Below, one piece after another: positions 21,466 through 32,062 of a DNA stretch of 64,000 bases. The stretch lies in assembly GCA_030272585.1 (NCBI GenBank), contig BSYQ01000009.1, positions 2,046,001 to 2,110,000 on the forward strand, written 5' to 3'. This DNA comes from Bryopsis sp. KO-2023 (Eukaryota; Chlorophyta; Ulvophyceae; Bryopsidales; Bryopsidaceae). The translations under genes and the position numbers were made by a program. The notes beneath the pieces were generated by a model. The model saw only the letters and a list, made by a program, of their open reading frames with translations, was not told the DNA's origin and ran no database searches. Within the stretch, counting starts at the first letter, position 1; each line of letters starts with the position of its first letter.

Positions 21466-24400
21466 CGAATGACTTTTAACGCACAAAAAAACAGAAAAAG
21501 AAAAACGACCAGGTCAAGGAAGGATATCCTCACAAGCCATAAGGTTTAACAGGGCATGATTTGCATACTGTCGGAAAATATGCATGTCTACCACAGAGAG
21601 GCTCGGCAGTTGAAAAAACAGCAAAAACCCTTGCCTGCAAACTCTTTGGCCCACTCTGCAACACCACCATCCAATGTGTTGAATTCTTCTGCCAAAATGT
21701 CCGCAGCGCTTTTGACACTTGAAGATGTAGGCACAACTTCCACCACCTGATCGTCAAATTTACCATGAGCAAAAAAAAAAAAAAACCAGAAAACAGAAAT
21801 GATTAAACGAGCGTCTGTAGAGGATTCTGTCGGCCCCACCCCATCCCATTCTCAAAATTCTTACGGAACTCGAGGCATAGATTATACATGTAACAGTGCG
21901 TTTACGACTGAGCCAGCCTGAACCATAGTGGAAAAGTAAAAAAAAAAAAGGCCAATCCTGTGCACCGACATCGATGCACCCCGCACCTCGTTGCCTTCTA
22001 CGATGATTTCCCCCCGGCTCATTTTCGACACAAACTGCAAAAACTTCGAATTCCGGAATTTCGGATCGGGGTCCTTCGACATTTGCTCGATCAAAGCTGC
22101 ACTGACGTCTTCTGCATTTTTCTGCTGATTTTCTCCAGTGTTTTCAGGTTTGGAGCTTGCTGCCTGGGCTTCAGTTTCTTTCCTGAAGTCGGAAGCCCAG
22201 GCCTCCGACTGCGGATTAAAATCGGATGCCCACATTTGTGGATTCCCGATGTCGAGTTTGGAAAAGCCCTCCACCCAGCCATTGCTGATCTGCCCAGGCT
22301 GGTGCAGAGAGAATTCCTTTTGCCAATGGTCGGCAGCGCTTCGTCCTCTGTGGAATTCACATGGATTTAAAAATCGATGAAGGTGTTTCGGTCAATTTTT
22401 TGGTCAGGGATTCCGTGCATGATTCCAGAAACCAACTTTCAGAAAAGTTGAAAAAACAACAACAATAAGCCTTGATAGATTTCCTTGCGGAAGCCACCAC
22501 TACATTATCTGGGATCGTTGAATGCATTTCTGCTCCTTGTTTTGGGTATATTTGATTCAAAAAGCAAAAGAAGCGTGGAGTTTTTGCTTGCCTGGAGGAG
22601 GTCTCTTGCCACGCAGATTCCATTGATCTGTTTGAAGCCATCTGATTGTTCCAAACCCCTCCAAGAAAATCTTGCCTTTCAACTGCTGGCAGTTCATGTG
22701 GGTGAATTCCGAGCGATGCCAAAAAATGGAATGCCTGGGTGCAGGAGGGGAGGGCTCACGAGCATTTTGAAAAAATATGTTAATTTCGACATGTACACAA
22801 AATAGCTGAGGAAAAAAAAAAGAAGATACTTTCAACAAAGTGAATTTTTCACATTTTCTCAGAAGCCTACCCCGTCAGACCCGGTTTTCTTTAGCTGGTC
22901 GCGATGGATTGGTCATTTTTTGTGGATTGATGATGGCCAAATACATCATATGTTTTTCCAATGGTATTTTGATATCAGCGGATATGAGAATTGAATGAAT
23001 GTTTGGCCAGCACCTGTTCCTCAGCAAACTGGGGTCCCATTTCCGCAAATAATTGTCGAGACATCACCATGGCTCGATCAGCGATTCGGCACTTGTCCTC
23101 CATCGATAAATGGATGGTTGGAAGCGGAGTTGGGGTGTAAGGAATGCCAGCTTCGCCACACCGCATGAATGTCTGAAAAAATTAAAAAAAATAAAATTAA
23201 AAAACCATGTGGTAAAATATGTGATCCTAAGTCATGGTACCCGATCTTTGGATTTTATCAAGCAAGAAAAACATGAGGGAGGATATGTATTTATATACAT
23301 GAATTGGAACCCACATGAAAATCATCTTGCCGTTGTTCAAGGCTTTTCAAAAAACGGCAAGAATAAATAGAACTGTTGGAAAACCTTCAATATTCGTTTC
23401 ATAGTTTCTGGCACATACCGACCTTGAAGCATTCACCTATGATAATTTCTTGGTCTCCGTGTGGGCCCCCTCGAGGCGGCTGAATCTGTGGGGGAAAAAA
23501 TTTGCAAGCAAAAATCATCTGGAAATGTACGAAGCCATCATTTTCCACAAACCTCAGCATCAGTGGTGCATTTGGTATGAACTGAGCCAATATTATTTTT
23601 TTTTACGAATTAAAAAATCAACATCTGATGCCTGTTCCTTCAACGTTTTATAAATAGAATGGTCATCACTAGGGTCAGACCCAGGCGCCAGCAATGCTGC
23701 GTTGAAAAAAAAAGCATGCGAAAAACGAAAATCCAACTACCTGTTGAGAGTAGATTTCATCGAATTCTCGAAACCCAGGAGAAGGGGCAGCGGCGCTTCG
23801 AAAAGCTGGAACCTGTCAAAATGACACCCCCCCTTTCAGCCAAGCCCCTCAGTTACGCCTTCCTCACTTATGCAAAAAAGAAATCCAAACCACTATGTAC
23901 ATTGACAGAAATCTTTCCTGTTGGCTCGCATTGTGCTTGTGCAAAGAAAGAATTCAGCCAACATTGCACATCCTGCAGGAAAACCAGCGCCATCTCATAC
24001 CTGATGTGCGTTGTGTAATCCAGGTATGGCCGGAAGGTCGCCATGCACTGCAGCCTGGGCAACGCTTTCCAGAGAGTATTGTTGAGGATCGATGTGGCTG
24101 GATGAGGGGCCCCCTTGCTGAATACCAGGAAGCTGCGCCGAACAAAAAAAAAATGTGAGCATTACATCTCCTTAATGAAAACTAGTTCAGAAAAACAAAT
24201 ACCTGTGAAATTACTAGGGAGTTGAACAAAATAGAAACAAAAACAGGTGCATCATATTGCTGTGCTTTGTGGGAGAAAAAGAGTGACACGAGGAGGCCAT
24301 GGCGGGGATCCCGAGTGGGGCGTCTTGTGTATGGAGGGGGGTACCTCTTGGAGACCGTCTTTCACTTTGCTGGTGCCCAGCAGAGTGTTGGCGAGCGACC

Positions 24401-24476
24401 CGACCGCATTCGAAGGGCCCCCGCCATCACCTGGCGTGCACACATCGCTTCCTGCAACCAAATCTCTAAGGGACAT
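19202..24476 (-). CDS. PEX5: peroxisomal targeting signal 1 receptor PEX5
   Basis: Fourteen exons on the minus strand join in frame to 725 residues: 24345-24476, 24001-24132, 23741-23812, 23423-23485, 23014-23172, 22592-22734, 21987-22347, 21635-21746, 21219-21430, 20877-20993, 20494-20674, 19888-20090, 19451-19664, 19202-19278. PEX5 binds the C-terminal SKL-type signal of matrix enzymes and delivers them to the peroxisome. The N-terminus MSLRDLVAGSDVC keeps the conserved cysteine (Cys13) that is monoubiquitinated for recycling. Seven WxxxF/Y pentapeptides, the PEX14/PEX13 docking motifs, lie at 242 (WQKEF), 258 (WVEGF), 273 and 284 (WASDF), 386 (WAKEF), 401 (WAGEF) and 421 (WVKSY). Residues about 463-710 are TPR repeats including DDYSLWNKLGATM and NYMRGWTNLGISHANLGDY. 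Two introns use GC donors, after 22592 and 21635. The gene is head to head with the CUE gene. Confidence 0.95.
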
Positions 24477-24913
24477 GTCGCTTGCTCAGTTTTTTTCGAA
24501 AAAGAAAAATTCTTGTTGTTTTATTTTGGTGGTGTTTTTGTTTTTTTTAAGCCATCCACGTCATCTGGTGCTGCGCCACGTGCCACTCGCAACAGAATAA
24601 CGGAAATTTCCGATTTGACGAAAGCATCACAGTTTCTCGTTGGCAATTGGGTTGATTTCACGCATTAGGTTGGCCTCAAGGGGTCATAAGCTTTTTGGGC
24701 GGTGTGCAGGGGACGTCGCGGAGGTTCGGGTTTTCCGCTTTTGCCGCGAGTCTGCCAACGAGGGACAGAAACGCATCATTCGCCTTTGACGACGGGCAGG
24801 ACGGAGACGAGGAAAGAGAAGGAAAAAGAGAAGAAAAAAAACTAACAAACGAGGGGTTTTGCGTTTTTTGGAGGTCACTGGCGGAGTGCCAGTGGTTCGA
24901 GCTTGGGAGTATT
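24477..24913. promoter_or_regulatory. divergent promoter of PEX5 and the CUE gene, with a G-box
   Basis: These 437 bases separate the start codons of PEX5 (minus) and the CUE-domain gene (plus). The palindrome CACGTG (24577-24582) is a G-box/E-box core, and CCACGTCATC at 24557-24566 is an ACGT-core bZIP-type site. Both are known plant and algal transcription-factor sites by sequence; use here is inference. Confidence 0.45.
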
Positions 24914-27004
24914 ATGTCGGTCGCTTTCAACTCGCCTTTGAGTGGCAAAAAACGGTTTTTCGAGGAGCCCGTCTCCGAAGAGCTGTCGGTTTGTTTCAAG
25001 AGGGCTCGCCACGTCGGGCCCACCGGCAACTACCAACTGCTGACTTCGGCGAAAACTCGGCGAGAGATCGCTTTCAAGTTGCGGGAAATGTTTCCTGACG
25101 TTGATGAGAAGGTGCGTGTCGCGCGTTTTCGCGGAGCTCTGTTGGTGGAGGAGGGAAATGATGGAGGGTTGCGTGGAACCGTTTTATTTGCAGCTCCCGT
25201 ATGGAAAGGGTATCTGTGGCCGAGTGTTCTGGAGTGGGTCTTTTCGGGGGGGGAATTGGGATGTCACCCGTGTGCTGACCAGAAACTCAAGTCATGTCAG
25301 AAGGATAGATCAGAGGCGTTAGAGGGGAACTCGCAATTTTCGCGTTTCTTGATTTGGAGACTGGGCTGTAAGGACGATATATCTGAGGGTGGCTTCTTTT
25401 TTTTCATCGCAGACACTTGCCGCGGTTTTGGAGAACTATGGAGAGAATCTGGACGCTGCCATCGAGAGCCTGAATCAATTGAGGTTGGTGCCTTTGGATT
25501 CTGGACTTGGGGGACCTCATCCTTCTAAACAGCAGGCTGGGAGCTCGACTGCAGGTGAGACAGGATAGCAGACTGGTTGGAGGGAGGGTCGTTTCAAACT
25601 CGTCCATAGGTTTTTTTTTGAAAACAAAAGAATAGGTTGTTTTTTTTGTTTTCAAAAAAATGTTTTGTATTGGAGCTCAAAACAGGGGGGGGGGGTCCTG
25701 TTGTCTGGAAATATGACTGGAGCAGAGATCAATCAATTTGAAGTGCATCCATAAGAAATATGCCAGGATCATCTCAGGATTTAAGACTCATGAAAACCTG
25801 ACCGGTTGTGTTTCGTAGCATTGAAAAGGCTGACTTATTTCATTGCCCGTGGAATGTATTTGATTGCGGGGGTTTTTTTTTTTTTGGTCAGGCACCAGAG
25901 CAACAGACAAGCTGTCATCTGCATGGCTGGAAGGCTTTTTGAAGGAGTTTTATGCCTCCAGAGAGCATCCCGAAGTCCAAATGAGAATTTCACGGCTGTT
26001 AGAAGCTTTCGAAACTGCTGTCATCGAGAAATACAAGAACGATTCAGAGGTGCTGCAACATTTTTTTATGAACAGCTGTTATATGCGTTTCTGTGTGTCG
26101 ATTGGTTACTGCATGGAGCCATATTTCGTAAACTGAGTGACCGTTTTTGCTTTGAGAATATCAGTGCCTGCTTTGGTTTTATTCTGGCCAGACAAAAAGA
26201 TCATAAAGAATTGCCTTTCAATTTCGCAATTTCAATCTCAAGTGAGATGATTATGGGTGTTTCGATTCTGTTGAGAGGAAATTCAAGGGTAAATATCTTA
26301 TAATTAATGCCTTTTAGAAAAGAGGTGTGTTGATCCTGCAGGAAATGCTGGCCATCAAGAGTGAGTTCGAAAAGCTGAAAAAAGCAAACGGAATATTGTC
26401 AAAGGCAGTTGCGGTGCAGCATTCTCGGCTGCAAGAGGCCTCCCACAGAGAACAGGAATATGCTGCAAAGGACCAGGTGAGTGATCCAATGTTTTTTCCA
26501 TGTTCTCTTAGAGAATTTCTAATGCTGTTGCTACCTTCTTTTTTTTTATTATTTACTGTGCATCTTGCCAGTAACTGGTAAAGACCCCCAGACAGAATTT
26601 AGTGAGATATTTATTTCTTGGGAAATCAAAGCTTTTGAATGTTAAGGAATTATTTTTCAACCACCGCCAGTTTTATTTTTATTTTTTTTAAATAGGGAAA
26701 AGCATTGTGATCTTTCCCAAAAAAAAATAAAATATAAAATATAAAATGGGCTTGAGCTTCATTTCCTTCTGCTTATTGTCGTTGGAAATCCTGTCCGGCT
26801 TGTGTGCTGCAATTTTTATTATTTTAAATTTACTTTTTGTTGCCTTGTGTTCAATAGGAGATTCAAAATATGAAAGAGATGCTGGCGAATTATCAGGAAC
26901 GGCTAAGGATGTTGGAAATGAACAACTACTCCCTCAGAGTTCATTTACAAAGAGCTACGGGGCCTTCAGGACCCAACGAAGGCGGACCTCCGGATGTATA
27001 TTGA
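24914..27004 (+). CDS. plant-type CUE-domain protein with coiled coil
   Basis: Five exons (24914-25111, 25413-25554, 25892-26049, 26342-26476, 26858-27004) give 259 residues. A CUE ubiquitin-binding domain spans about 52-88: REIAFKLREMFPDVDEK joins LAAVLENYGENLDAAIESL, with the MFP and C-terminal leucine typical of CUE. After a helical segment (LSSAWLEGFLKEFYAS) comes a coiled coil (FEKLKKANGILSKAVAVQHS; MLANYQERLRMLEMNNYSLR). The order CUE, helix, the KAVAVQH-type segment and the NNYSLRVHLQ tail matches the plant family typified by Arabidopsis At5g32440, from my memory of that family. Its function is not established; binding of mono-ubiquitin is expected. Start at the first ATG; the frame is open but ATG-free further upstream. 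Confidence 0.85.
25613..25660. repeat. 17 bp perfect inverted repeat in an intron
   Basis: TTTTTTTGAAAACAAAA (25613-25629) and its reverse complement TTTTGTTTTCAAAAAAA (25644-25660) flank a 14-base spacer, inside the second intron of the CUE-domain gene (25555-25891). The pre-mRNA would fold into an A-U-rich hairpin. Confidence 0.85.
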
Positions 27005-28105
27005 GCGGTGGAGATTGTGCGAAAAAAAAATCGAAAAAAACCACAAGGAATGGATAAGAGAATTGATGTTCCAAAAAAAAAAGAAAAAAGAATGCCAACA
27101 TATTTGTTGGTTTTGAAAAAAACACATGTGCGGAAGATATGTAACTTGCCCTCTCGAGGAAAAGAGGGAGTATTTTTTTTCTTCTTTTTTTTTTTCTTCT
27201 TTTTGGGAAAACTTGCTTTTGTCAAATGAGAAAGGAAACAAAACTACGAAAAGGAATTAAAAAGCGCTTAAGGAATTAAAAAAAAAAAAAGAGGGGGGTG
27301 GGGGGAAGGGGAAAAACAGGATTTTTTTTCTTTTCGTGTGTGTGTATGTGTGTTTTTTTTGTGGGAGAGGGAAATAGGTTGAGTAAAAGTAGTGTTTAGA
27401 TGAATTTCGTGTTTTCGAGTGTCTTGCAGCTGTTGTGTGTGATATCTGGGAAAGGGGGGGGGGGGAGAGGGTTTGTGGTTTGGGCATTGTAGGGGGGAAA
27501 AGGACAAGAACTGAGGGGGGGCGGGGAGCTGTTCAGATATTGCATATTGTTGTTGCCGGAGAAAATAACCTTTCATGTGCCCAGGTGGTTTGGGTCAACA
27601 TCTGAATTCGAACAGACATTTTCTTAGTTGCGGATTTCTTTCATGAGGAACAGTGGATGTGCTCGAACAACACAATTCACGTGATGATAGTGGCCAATTT
27701 TAACGAGGGTTGGGAACAAAGTATCATGTCTTGATCGATAAGCATCTTGGAAAATACCGGACTCATTTCCAGAACTGCACGAGGGGTTCTGTGCCCACTC
27801 AAGTCAGCAAAGATTGAAAGGTCCACCTCTCAGCCAGTGACGCTGCTTTGGTTTTTCCAAAGCAGCTGATCCACACCACACTCTGGGCATATAACCAGAG
27901 ATGGACCAAACAGAGAAACAAAATTCCAAAATACAAAAAAAAAAACCCAAAATTCCAGAAGACCTCATCGTCCAAAGGACAGGAAATGGGTCCACCACTG
28001 GAACTGGTTACAGCGAAACGCATGTAATTTTTGGTTTGGTTTGGGTCCACCACTGGAACTGGTTACAGTGAAACGCATGTAATTTTTGGTTTGGTTTGGT
28101 TACAG
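27005..28105. other. 3' flank of the CUE gene, low complexity plus tandem repeat
   Basis: The first 550 bases carry long A, T and G runs and are very C-poor on the plus strand, consistent with the 3' UTR of the CUE gene. Nothing coding was seen up to 28105; the stretch ends in the tandem repeat at 27988-28111. Confidence 0.55.
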
Positions 28106-28111
28106 TGAAAC
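27988..28111. repeat. tandem repeat, 55 bp unit, about 2.3 copies
   Basis: The unit starts GGGTCCACCACTGGAACTGG and ends in a GGTTT-rich run. Copies lie at 27988-28042 and 28043-28097, with a third partial copy (GGTTACAGTGAAAC) at 28098-28111. The two full copies differ by a single C/T change at the GTTACAG(C/T)G position, so the duplication is recent. The last copy supplies the GTTACAG that could act as acceptor of the exon at 28106. Confidence 0.9.
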
Positions 28112-29315
28112 TTTTACCAATTGAAACACGATTGCTGGAGCAGCTCGTTTACCTCGAGCTCAGCAAGCGACAGATACTCGCAGACACATTCGAATCGCTT
28201 TTATCTTTCGATCATAAAAGTACTAATAGGATCAGTGTGATCATGTAGATATCGCTTGATGTTTCTTTTTCCAATTAAGAACATTGATATATTAAAAGTG
28301 ATTTTTTTCTAGACCCCTCTTGGACCCTTTGAAAGGGGGCCACCCAAGTTTATTCTGAGCTTTTATTCTACACTGTAGTGTTGGGCTGTGTTGGATTGGG
28401 GAAAACGAGAAGGTTACAAAAGACAAACAAACAACCGAGTGTTCACCCTATATCCTAAAACGGGTGGACAGATCTGTACTACAAACCCAGATCTGTACTA
28501 TAAAGCCTCACTTCGATTGGGTCGTTCCAACAGCTGGAGATTCCGATGGACTGGGGAGAGACAGTCAGTTTTGGGGAATGTGGTACATTAAGACATGAAT
28601 GCGACTGTTTAGTCATAGCTTGGGGAAAGAGGAATCGGGAAGGATAAGGTGGTGTCTGTGAGAGGAAAAACTGACTCTTGTAAAAAGTTTGGTAGCAACT
28701 TTGTGTCTCGAGGGTCTTACAGTAGAATAAAAGCCACACACATGGAAGTGGCCAGTTTTCCTGACAAGAACGAGTTCACTGGCACCGGATTTCCTGAAAA
28801 TATGCAAAGCACTCCACAACACTGGACCAGATTCAAAGCACAGTGAAATTCGAGCCGAAACCTCCAAAGGACTTTGCTGACAATCGTGATAAGCCTCGCA
28901 AAAAGATATCGTTCGATTTTCCTTTGCAAAGGGGTGGTACTTGCAATATGCAGTCAACAGTGTGTTATTCCAAGAAACGATCCAGAATATGTTTTTGGTG
29001 AAGGGGGAACGTGCTGACTGTTTCAAGGCAGCATGTACTTTGGTAGCATGTAACTTTGGTTTTTGGGCTGGTTTGGTCGAAGCGCACGCAACGATGTCTT
29101 GACAAGATTAAGTGAAGAAAAGTGAATGTACCTCCAATGCAGGCAACAGTTGTGGCCAGCCTGAGTTTTCGATTTTCCAGATACCTGCGGGCCAATTTAA
29201 TAGGACTGGCGGTGTACCTCCTCTGGCTTTTGTCCCAGATATTGTCAAGATGCCTCCTACCCCATCTGAGGAGGCTTTGGCGGCGTCGATCTCAGAAACG
29301 AAAATCCCAGCCTAA
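28106..29315 (+). CDS. possible unrecognised gene, exon structure unresolved
   Basis: Several acceptor-preceded open segments look protein-coding but could not be joined with confidence. 28106-28248 encodes a helix-like peptide (ETRLLEQLVYLELSKRQILA). A segment from 28844 encodes KFEPKPPKDFADNRDKPRKK. 29143-29315 encodes a tail VPDIVKMPPTPSEEALAASI ending in a stop at 29313-29315. Each shows balanced codon use unlike the flanking low-complexity DNA. The minus strand is also open for 137 codons across 28613-29026, which weakens the case. No family was recognised. It may be one poorly conserved gene, a decayed gene copy, or chance. Confidence 0.3.
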
Positions 29316-29823
29316 ATAAAGAACCGTGCGCGTAGATTTCGTGCAAGCTTAGTTATTTGTGTGTGATGGGGGTATTGTTTTGACCATATCCATCCCTGTG
29401 GTGGAGAGTCGAGGAAGCGTCTACTTCGTGGGGTCAGTTTTATCGTTGCGAACGGGAAGACCACCTTCCTCACCCCGATTTCCTATCACGTGAATGCGTC
29501 ATGGCATCCACCAAGCCCCGTGGTTTGATTTCCCGATTCGCATTGCGTTGGGAAAAGAAAGCATTGGTCGTGAGCACCCGTGTGCACCTCTTTGAACAAA
29601 CGGTCGGCATGGAGCCGTACTGCCCCCGCGGTCATCAGCGGAGCCCGTCTTGGATGGTTCTGTGGGTTGCGTCTGAAAAGCGCTTTAGTCTTTGGGGAGA
29701 AACAAGCTACCAGGAGCATCAGAGCATTCACAGCTCAAGGCCCTATTTTCCGTAAAACAAAAAGTATCACAAAACCGAACGCAAGGGGTCATAACCTGGA
29801 GGAGAACCGAACCCGTAGCCCGA
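29316..29823. promoter_or_regulatory. upstream region of the F-box/LRR gene
   Basis: 508 bases. A CACGTG core (29487-29492) lies just before an 84-codon ORF with its own ATG (29501-29755), which could be an upstream ORF in the 5' UTR. No other site was recognised. Confidence 0.35.
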
Positions 29824-32062
29824 ATGGATTTGAACAACGTCGATGACTGCGGTCTGATTGCTTCGCTGGGCGACTGGTTTTGGGAAAGCGTGTTCCGTCG
29901 TCTCGCCCCCTCCGAGCGCGCCTGCGCCGAGCTGGTGTGCCAGAGATGGTACGGGGTGCTTCGAACCTGGCAGTTCTGGGAGAAACTCTTGCTCTGCCAC
30001 GACGGATCTCTCGACGGAAAGGTAAAGATCGTCCCTCGCGGCGCAGCCCATCTGAAGAAAGGCGCAAAAATAACTTCCGAGGAGGTCAAAAAATAGAGCG
30101 TGGCAGTCTAGGGATAAAAATAGAACAGCACAACACTCCACTTATGTTTTTTTGGTAACTCTGGGAAGGGGAGGGTGATGTATTGTGTGTGGTGTTGGGA
30201 GGAGAGTCGGTGTCTTGGTCGCTGAGAATCGTTCGTGTGGTGCACAGTGGGACAACGCGGTCGTTGGGAAGCTGGTTTCCAACAGTTTTGGGCCGAAGTT
30301 TGGGATGGGTCTGAGCCCCCCCGACTGGTGGCCACGACCATCGCCAATCCGCGAAATCGACTTGACGGGTTGCAGCTTTCGAGGAGTATCTCCGTTGAGG
30401 CTGCTGGACACTCTGCCGACCTGTCCACGACTGGAGCTTCTGAAGGCAAGTTGGTTTCAGCGTTTAGGGTTCCCATCATGCACTCGACGAGATTCGAGGG
30501 CGGGTCGTCCTCTATTGTGGCTGTCAGGCGACGGCACGCGATTTAATGACGCATTCGTTTGTGGCGCGCCTGCGCCCGCGGGATCGCATGTGATTTTTTC
30601 TGGTGGCGGAGGGCTGGCAGCTGATGGTTGCGTGCTGGTGTTTTGAATGCAGATGTCAGGGATGAAATCGAGCCTGACGGGCGCTGAGCTGCCTTTTCAC
30701 AGCAGAGATTTTGTCTACATGCAAGAGATGGTTTCACAATTCGGGGAGAAGCTTACGGTGAGCATCCCCAGATTTGAAAGCTGTCCACAATCCTAAGAGC
30801 TCTGCAAAATCTTGGCACAAAGTTTTGTAACTTTTCCCCAAATGTTCATTTTGGGCCCACAGAAAGGGATATTAGAATCTATGGAAGCCCTTAGTGAGGT
30901 TCATTGCACCGAAACGCTCATGAATTGGGGTCAGACCATGTACATGTAGTTGTTGAGTGTAAATTTAAATTGTCGCACGACAATTTCATAGTTCAGGGTA
31001 GCGTTATTTCGCTGTTGTGTCAAACCTATGAGAATGTGCTGAATTTACATTTTGGATCCAAACCTGGGCTTCTTTGGGCACAACAGAAAACAAGAAGAAT
31101 GAGATTTTTTTTTTTTAACTTTCTCCGAGAAATGTGGACGAAATCATTTTTTTCATAGTTCTGTTCCACGTTGCCCATGATGTTTTCTTCTAATTAACGT
31201 CCCTGTCGTTCCCCAGAACCTTGAAATTGATGTCCATGTGGAGAGCACATGGAGCTCCGTTACGCTTTCCAAAACTCTGGACCCTGTGAGTTGGGCTCAA
31301 CTCCTGGACTGGCTTTCGTGCCCAAACTCGCCTTTCAAAATTAAAAACTTGGAGATCCTGGAAATCCCCAACACCGTCTGGGAGGAGGTCGGCGATATTG
31401 GCGAGGTATTAATAGAGCGCCCCGATGCTTCCAAGGAAAATCTCCGTGAGCTGGCTTGTGCCCTCGGCTTGAGCAGCTCCGTGCAGAGCGTGACCTTCGG
31501 TCCGCACTGCCAGTTGGGAGACGAAGGAGCTGAGCTGTTTGTCGACATGATCAAGGGAAATCGCTGCATCAGCAGGTTGTCTATGCAAGGCAATGGCATG
31601 TCCACGGAAGGTGCAAAGAACGTGGTGGGCCTCATCTCGAGGTGAGCTCGGCTTGTTTTTCATGTCTAAAAACATGGTGTTTCATGGTCTGACTGGTTCG
31701 ACCCATGTCCAGTTTTTGGTTCGACTGACCCGACCAAAATCCTTGCTTAACAGAATCTGGAAATGCAATTGGCTAGGGGCGGTAGGACAGTGTTTATCAA
31801 TAGAATGGTGGTCTCATTTTTGCTTCTTGGGTTCGACTGGTCCGACACAAAATTTCTTAATTGCGATTGGCTGGGGGCGGTAGGACAGTGTTTAGCAGTA
31901 GAATGGTGATAATTTTTGTTTGAAAATTTTTGTTCCAGGTCTGGACCTCCGCTGGTCATGCTGGATGTGAGTGGAAACGATGTCGATCCAGGATCGGCAG
32001 CCCTTATGCAGGAAGCTCTCAAAAAAAACAATGGAAGCAGGGATGTCGAGCTTCTGTTTTAG
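29824..32062 (+). CDS. F-box-like, leucine-rich-repeat-like protein
   Basis: Five exons (29824-30021, 30248-30445, 30653-30757, 31217-31641, 31939-32062) give 349 residues. The first 55 residues resemble an F-box: SVFRRLAPSERACAELVCQR, with W at the usual place. F-box proteins recruit substrates to SCF ubiquitin ligases through Skp1. The rest holds divergent leucine-rich, RNI-like repeats: PIREIDLTGCSF, CPRLELLKMSGMK, KNLEILEIPN, SVQSVTFGPHCQLGDEGAEL, RCISRLSMQGNGMS and PPLVMLDVSGNDVDPGSAAL. The last two are clear LRR cores (LxxLxLxxN-like). Intron 2 has a GC donor (AAG then gcaagt at 30446). The last intron contains an imperfect tandem duplication. Substrate unknown. Confidence 0.78.
31711..31910. 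repeat. imperfect tandem duplication inside an intron
   Basis: Two copies of roughly 85-100 bp lie in the last intron (31642-31938) of the F-box gene. Shared blocks are TTGGTTCGACTG/TTGGGTTCGACTGG, CAAAAT, then GATTGGCT/AATTGGCT and GGGGCGGTAGGACAGTGTTT, then AGAATGGTG. Copy A is about 31711-31812 and copy B about 31826-31910. Many differences separate them, so this is older than the 27988 repeat. Confidence 0.8.

Noticed and set aside
29501-29755. 84-codon ORF with ATG before the F-box gene
   Set aside because: It has no family likeness and ends 70 bases before the main ATG; more likely an upstream ORF in the 5' UTR than a gene.
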